Translations under genes and position numbers: made by a program | DNA from: CAYXXN01 sp964469055 | Lineage (GTDB): Bacteria > Acidobacteriota > Thermoanaerobaculia > Multivoradales > JAHEKO01 | Assembly: GCA_964469055.1 (NCBI GenBank) | Contig: CAYXXN010000109.1 | Span: 1 to 9,993, forward strand | Reading direction: 5' to 3' | DNA: 9,993 nt | Shown here: positions 7,250 to 9,993 of the stretch, piece by piece | How the letters are laid out: each line of letters opens with the position of its first letter | Position numbering within the stretch: position 1 is the first letter of the stretch | Notes under the pieces: model-generated | Database searches by the model: none | Seen by the model: the letters and a program-made list of their open reading frames with translations, nothing else | Told to the model about the DNA's origin: nothing

Positions 7250-8305
7250 ATGGGTCGATCCTCCTGCAGCCGGATCCCTCCGCGCGAGGTCGAGGCCTTC
7301 CTGCGCGGCCTTCCGGACGTTCGCCTCTTCCCTCACCATCCGGATCGGCAGGTGCGGGCCATCGCCTTGACCGACGTCTACCGGGCGGCGCTCGCGGGCC
7401 TCGACTACCTCGTGCGCTTTCTGGGTGGGCACGGGATCGCCGACCACCTGCTCTCGATCTGCGTCGACCTCGAGACGAGCCTGCATCCGTTCCTGGCCGA
7501 CAACCGGCACATGCGAGCCAACGTCGCCAGGCTCGCACGGATCCTGATGGCGGAGGTGGAGGAGACGCCCGACGTCACCCTCCCGGACTCGTGGGACCTC
7601 TACCTGCTCGGTTCCCTACGCGGTGCCGTGCCCCAACTCGCGCCCGCCGAGCGCCGCCGGTCGCGACGGATCCTCGATCCGATCGAGCGGCGCCTGCGGG
7701 CGACGGATGCCTGCCGCTATGGGGCCGTGGATGGGGTCTCCACCGGCGACGACGGCGAGGAGGCGTGGGAGCGCTGGCTCCATCAGGTGGTCGAGGCCCG
7801 TTACGCCCACGATCTCGGCGCGGCGGTCGATCTCGAATCCTTCTACGAGCGCACCGTGGCCGACTTGACCGAGATCCCGTTCGCCCCGGGCCATGCCCTG
7901 GAGCTCTTCAACGTGATGACCCACGCGGCCTACGGGATGAGCGCCTACAACCGCATCCCGCTGCGCGGCCACGCCGTCGCCAACCGCCTGGCGGATCACG
8001 GTCTCTCCTTCCTCGGCTGGCTGCGCGACCACGACCTCTACACCGACGACCCGGAGATCCTCGCCGCCTTCGTCGACGCCTTCTTGAAGGGCACCTCGCG
8101 CGGCTACGGCTCGACGCCGGAGTTCGGCTCGATCGTTCGCCTCCTCCTCGACACGCAGGAGAGCGACGGGGGCTGGCGCCCGAACGACGCCGAGGCGGAA
8201 GACCTCTACCCGCTCTACCACCCGACGTGGGTCTGCGTCGACGCCTTGCGGCCCGTGGCCAACGATCTCCTCGACGACGACAACCGCCGCCTCGGGCTGG
8301 TCTGA
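7250..8305 (+). CDS. Uncharacterised helical protein with QW-type (alpha/alpha-toroid-like) motif
   Basis: I do not recognise this 351-residue protein as a named family. It has no signal peptide or membrane helix and looks soluble and mostly helical. Near the C-terminus, LLLDTQESDGGW (Gln303 to Trp309) matches the QxxDGGW motif of alpha/alpha-toroid proteins such as terpene cyclases and prenyltransferase beta subunits. It is followed by YHPTWVCVDALR, like the next helix pair of such repeats. Catalytic DxDD or obvious metal ligands of those enzymes are not seen, so cyclase activity is not claimed. A central segment, FNVMTHAAYGMSAYNR around His225, may be a conserved site. The start ATG at 7250 has GGGAG 5 bases upstream; the GTG at 7235 is an alternative with GGAGG only 2 bases away. 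It follows the kinase by 33 bases and converges with the methyltransferase gene, 18 bases away. The coding call is good; the function is unknown. Confidence 0.75.
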   Translation: MGRSSCSRIPPREVEAFLRGLPDVRLFPHHPDRQVRAIALTDVYRAALAGLDYLVRFLGGHGIADHLLSICVDLETSLHPFLADNRHMRANVARLARILMAEVEETPDVTLPDSWDLYLLGSLRGAVPQLAPAERRRSRRILDPIERRLRATDACRYGAVDGVSTGDDGEEAWERWLHQVVEARYAHDLGAAVDLESFYERTVADLTEIPFAPGHALELFNVMTHAAYGMSAYNRIPLRGHAVANRLADHGLSFLGWLRDHDLYTDDPEILAAFVDAFLKGTSRGYGSTPEFGSIVRLLLDTQESDGGWRPNDAEAEDLYPLYHPTWVCVDALRPVANDLLDDDNRRLGLV

Positions 8306-8323
8306 CCGGCGGCTCGCTCCCCG

Positions 8324-9055
8324 CTACGGCGCGGCTGGCAGGTAGAGCGTGACACCGGGGAAGATGCGCCGGGCGTGGGCGTCGAGCTCGTCGATGCGGG
8401 TGCGCAGCAGCCGCGGCTTGGCCATCTCGCCGTCATCGGAGAACGCGATGACCGCGCGGTGATCGCCAGGATAGAAGCGCCGCAGGTGATCCACCAGGGG
8501 TGCGAAGCGGCCCGCGTGGTCGGGGATGGCCTCGGCGGTCCGGTCGGTGCCGAACTCGCCCAGTTGGAGGACCAGCGCGTCGACCTCCCGGGAGAGCGGC
8601 TGCCGGTGGGTCACCAGGGTCGTGGCTTCGAAGACTTGCAGCCCGTAGCCGTAGTCGATGCCGAGATCGATGCACAGCGTGTCGAGACAGGAGACCGCCG
8701 GCAACACCCGGCAGAGCAAGCCGCGCCGCTTCGAGCGCCGCACCAGGGCCAAGGTCATGTCGTCGAAGATCATCGGGTGGCCGTAGGAGACCAGGGCGAC
8801 CTCGGGACCGCGCGCCGCCTCGGCCAGCACCCGTCGCACCAGGCGCTCGTAGACGACGCCGCGCTCCTCGCCCGTCCAGTAGTCGTCCTCGAGGTCGACG
8901 AGCCGCGGGTTGATGCGGGAGAGCTCTGCGTGCTGCTGGGTCAGATGCAGGACGATCCGGCAACGCTCGAGGACCTCCAGGGTCTCGAGCGTGACCTGGC
9001 GCAGACCGCGGATGCCGAGGCCGAGGATCCAGAGATCGACCCGTGGCCGGCGCAT
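8324..9055 (-). CDS. Stand-alone borosin-like alpha-N-methyltransferase (tetrapyrrole methylase fold)
   Basis: A 243-residue SAM-dependent methyltransferase of the tetrapyrrole (corrin/porphyrin) methylase fold. Residues 9-26 (WILGLGIRGLRQVTLETL) form the first SAM-site loop. From my memory of OphMA, the fungal borosin enzyme that methylates its own peptide backbone, the alignment is close. VDLEDDYWTGEERGVVY (53-69) matches VDLYQYYDNGKSRLNTY, keeping Tyr66, Arg72 and Tyr76 as Tyr59, Arg65 and Tyr69, with Tyr63 replaced by Glu56. YGHP (91-94) matches OphMA Tyr98 onward, LPAVSCLDTLCIDLGID (118-134) matches LPGVSAEDCLFADLCID, and FEAT (142-145) matches YEAS. Unlike OphMA there is no C-terminal clasp or core peptide, so any substrate is a separate protein. 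The ATG at 9055 has AGAAGG 7 bases upstream and lies 11 bases after the permease stop. The fold is certain; peptide N-methylation is inferred. Confidence 0.85.
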   Translation of the reverse strand: MRRPRVDLWILGLGIRGLRQVTLETLEVLERCRIVLHLTQQHAELSRINPRLVDLEDDYWTGEERGVVYERLVRRVLAEAARGPEVALVSYGHPMIFDDMTLALVRRSKRRGLLCRVLPAVSCLDTLCIDLGIDYGYGLQVFEATTLVTHRQPLSREVDALVLQLGEFGTDRTAEAIPDHAGRFAPLVDHLRRFYPGDHRAVIAFSDDGEMAKPRLLRTRIDELDAHARRIFPGVTLYLPAAP

Positions 9056-9062
9056 CCGGACG

Positions 9063-9068
9063 CCTTCT
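9063..9068 (-). promoter_or_regulatory. Shine-Dalgarno site deciding the methyltransferase start
   Basis: AGAAGG on the minus strand, 7 bases before the ATG at 9055. It overlaps the permease stop codon, so the two genes are probably translated from one message. It rules out the much longer upstream reading of the same frame, which runs through the permease gene. Confidence 0.6.
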
Positions 9069-9993
9069 AACCCGCCCGCAAGCGGCTGCGCCGGTAGCCG
9101 TAGAGGGCGTAGATCACCGCCCCGATCGCCAGCCAGACGACGAAGCGGACCCAGGTCACGGCCGGGAGCTGGAACATCAGGTAGAGGCAGGCCACGATCG
9201 AGATCGCCGGGGTCACCGGCGAGCCGGGCACCCGGAAGGGCCGCGGCCGCGCCGGGTCCGTCCGTCGCAGGATGATGACCCCGACCGACACCAGGACGAA
9301 GGCGAAGAGGGTGCCGATGTTGGTCAGCTCCACGACCTCGTTGATGTTGGCGAAGGCGGCGAAGACGGCGACGAACACGCCGGTCAGGATCGTCGTCACG
9401 TGCGGCGTCCGGAACCGCGGATGGACCTTGGCCGCCCAACTGGGGAGCAAGCCGTCGCGGGCCATCGAGAAGAAGATGCGCGGCTGGCCGAGCTGGAAGA
9501 CGAGGAGCACCGAGGTCATGGCGATGACCGCGCCCAGGGCGACGACGAAGCGGGCGATGGCGAGCAGCCGGGGGTCGCCGCTCGCCAGGGTCAAGGCGGT
9601 GATCATCGGCTCGGCGGTGCCCAGCTCGGTCCAGGGCGCCATGCCGGTCATCACCAAAGCGACGAGCACGTAGAGCACCGTGCAGATGACCAGGCTCGCG
9701 ATGATGCCGAAGGGCATGTCGCGGGCCGGGTTCTTCGCCTCCTCGGCCGCCGTCGAGACGGCGTCGAAGCCGATGTAGGCGAAGAAGATGATCGCCGCCG
9801 CGGCGCTCACCCCCTGCCAGCCGTTGGGGGCGAAGCCGCCGTGGGCCGTGTAGTTGGAGGGTGCGATGAAGGCCGCGCCGACGGCGATGAAGAAGAGACC
9901 GATGCCGACCTTGAGCAGCACCATCAAGGAGTTCGACAGCGCCGACTCGCGGATGCCGTAGACCAGGATCCAAGTGACCGCCGCGACGATGGC
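9067..9993 (-). CDS. APC superfamily amino acid permease, C-terminal part (5' end outside window)
   Basis: The last 308 residues of an inner-membrane amino acid transporter of the APC superfamily, closest in look to the cationic amino acid transporter (CAT/YfnA) branch, whose members have about 470-500 residues. The frame is open through the right edge, and TWILVYGIRESALSN before the internal ATG at 9927 matches the family, so that Met is not the start. A key motif is FFAYIGFDAVSTAAEEAKNP, the conserved region after helix 6. Later come LGQPRIFFSMARDGLLP and the NIGTLFAFVLVSVGVIILRR helix, then paired C-terminal helices ending in a basic tail. About eight membrane segments are visible. The substrate is probably an amino acid, but which one cannot be told. 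The methyltransferase gene follows 11 bases after the stop, which implies co-transcription. Confidence 0.9.
   Translation of the reverse strand, partial: AIVAAVTWILVYGIRESALSNSLMVLLKVGIGLFFIAVGAAFIAPSNYTAHGGFAPNGWQGVSAAAAIIFFAYIGFDAVSTAAEEAKNPARDMPFGIIASLVICTVLYVLVALVMTGMAPWTELGTAEPMITALTLASGDPRLLAIARFVVALGAVIAMTSVLLVFQLGQPRIFFSMARDGLLPSWAAKVHPRFRTPHVTTILTGVFVAVFAAFANINEVVELTNIGTLFAFVLVSVGVIILRRTDPARPRPFRVPGSPVTPAISIVACLYLMFQLPAVTWVRFVVWLAIGAVIYALYGYRRSRLRAG

Noticed and set aside
8156..8176. Calling the 7250-8305 protein a squalene-hopene or terpene cyclase from its QW-like motif
   Set aside because: Only one clear QW unit is present, the length is about half that of such cyclases, and the DxDD catalytic motif is not seen.
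8306..8323. Bidirectional terminator between the convergent genes
   Set aside because: Only 18 bases separate the stops and I see no stable hairpin with a T-tract.
5596..8352. A very long plus-strand open frame of about 918 codons across the kinase and the QW-motif gene
   Set aside because: Its translation is Arg/Ala/Gly/Pro-rich low complexity with no family motif. It is a shadow of two well-supported genes in GC-rich DNA.
8324..9055. Calling the methyltransferase a cobalamin or siroheme biosynthesis enzyme
   Set aside because: No other tetrapyrrole gene is nearby, and the YGHP, Tyr/Arg/Tyr and LPAVS...DLGID blocks fit the borosin-type enzymes much better.
8324..9973. A 549-residue fusion reading of the methyltransferase with an N-terminal extension
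   Set aside because: The extension is the wrong frame of the permease gene and is His/Arg/Gly-rich without motifs. The real start at 9055 has a good ribosome binding site.

Overview
The window is GC-rich (about 70% by eye), gene-dense bacterial DNA, probably from a metagenome or draft scaffold because it carries one run of exactly 100 N (2317-2416). The gene types point to Acidobacteriota, perhaps a Thermoanaerobaculia-like lineage. They include a sulfatase ending in an LSPEELDRLRSLGYL-type tail, a Ser/Thr kinase fused to a membrane segment, a TolB-like domain and TPRs, and a paired LemA and M48 peptidase. No rRNA or other phylogenetic marker is present, so this placement is an inference. I see no tRNA, rRNA, CRISPR array, transposon or long repeat.

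Layout, left to right on the plus strand: the 3' end of a sulfatase gene (1-487); a likely two-gene unit of LemA (552-1151) and an M48 membrane metallopeptidase (1183-2442), the latter interrupted by the N gap; a DpaA/YafK-like L,D-transpeptidase-fold lipoprotein (2483-3211); a GNAT acetyltransferase (3254-3892); an EamA/DMT transporter (3897-4805); a membrane Ser/Thr kinase with TolB-like and TPR domains (4802-7216), overlapping the transporter by 4 bases; and an unrecognised mostly helical protein with a QW-type motif (7250-8305).

The minus strand holds a convergent pair reading inwards from the right edge: an APC-type amino acid permease, truncated by the window end (9067-9993), and 11 bases after its stop a stand-alone tetrapyrrole-methylase-fold methyltransferase (8324-9055).

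The methyltransferase is the most interesting gene. Its sequence lines up with the catalytic domain of the borosin peptide-backbone alpha-N-methyltransferases (OphMA type), including the Tyr/Arg/Tyr catalytic set and the YGHP motif. It is short and carries no fused substrate, so it would be a split-type enzyme. No conventional short precursor gene is visible beside it. The neighbouring QW-motif protein and anything upstream of the permease are the places to look for a partner or substrate.

The plus-strand genes between 552 and 3211 all concern the cell envelope. The remaining genes look like general accessory functions, with no obvious shared pathway.
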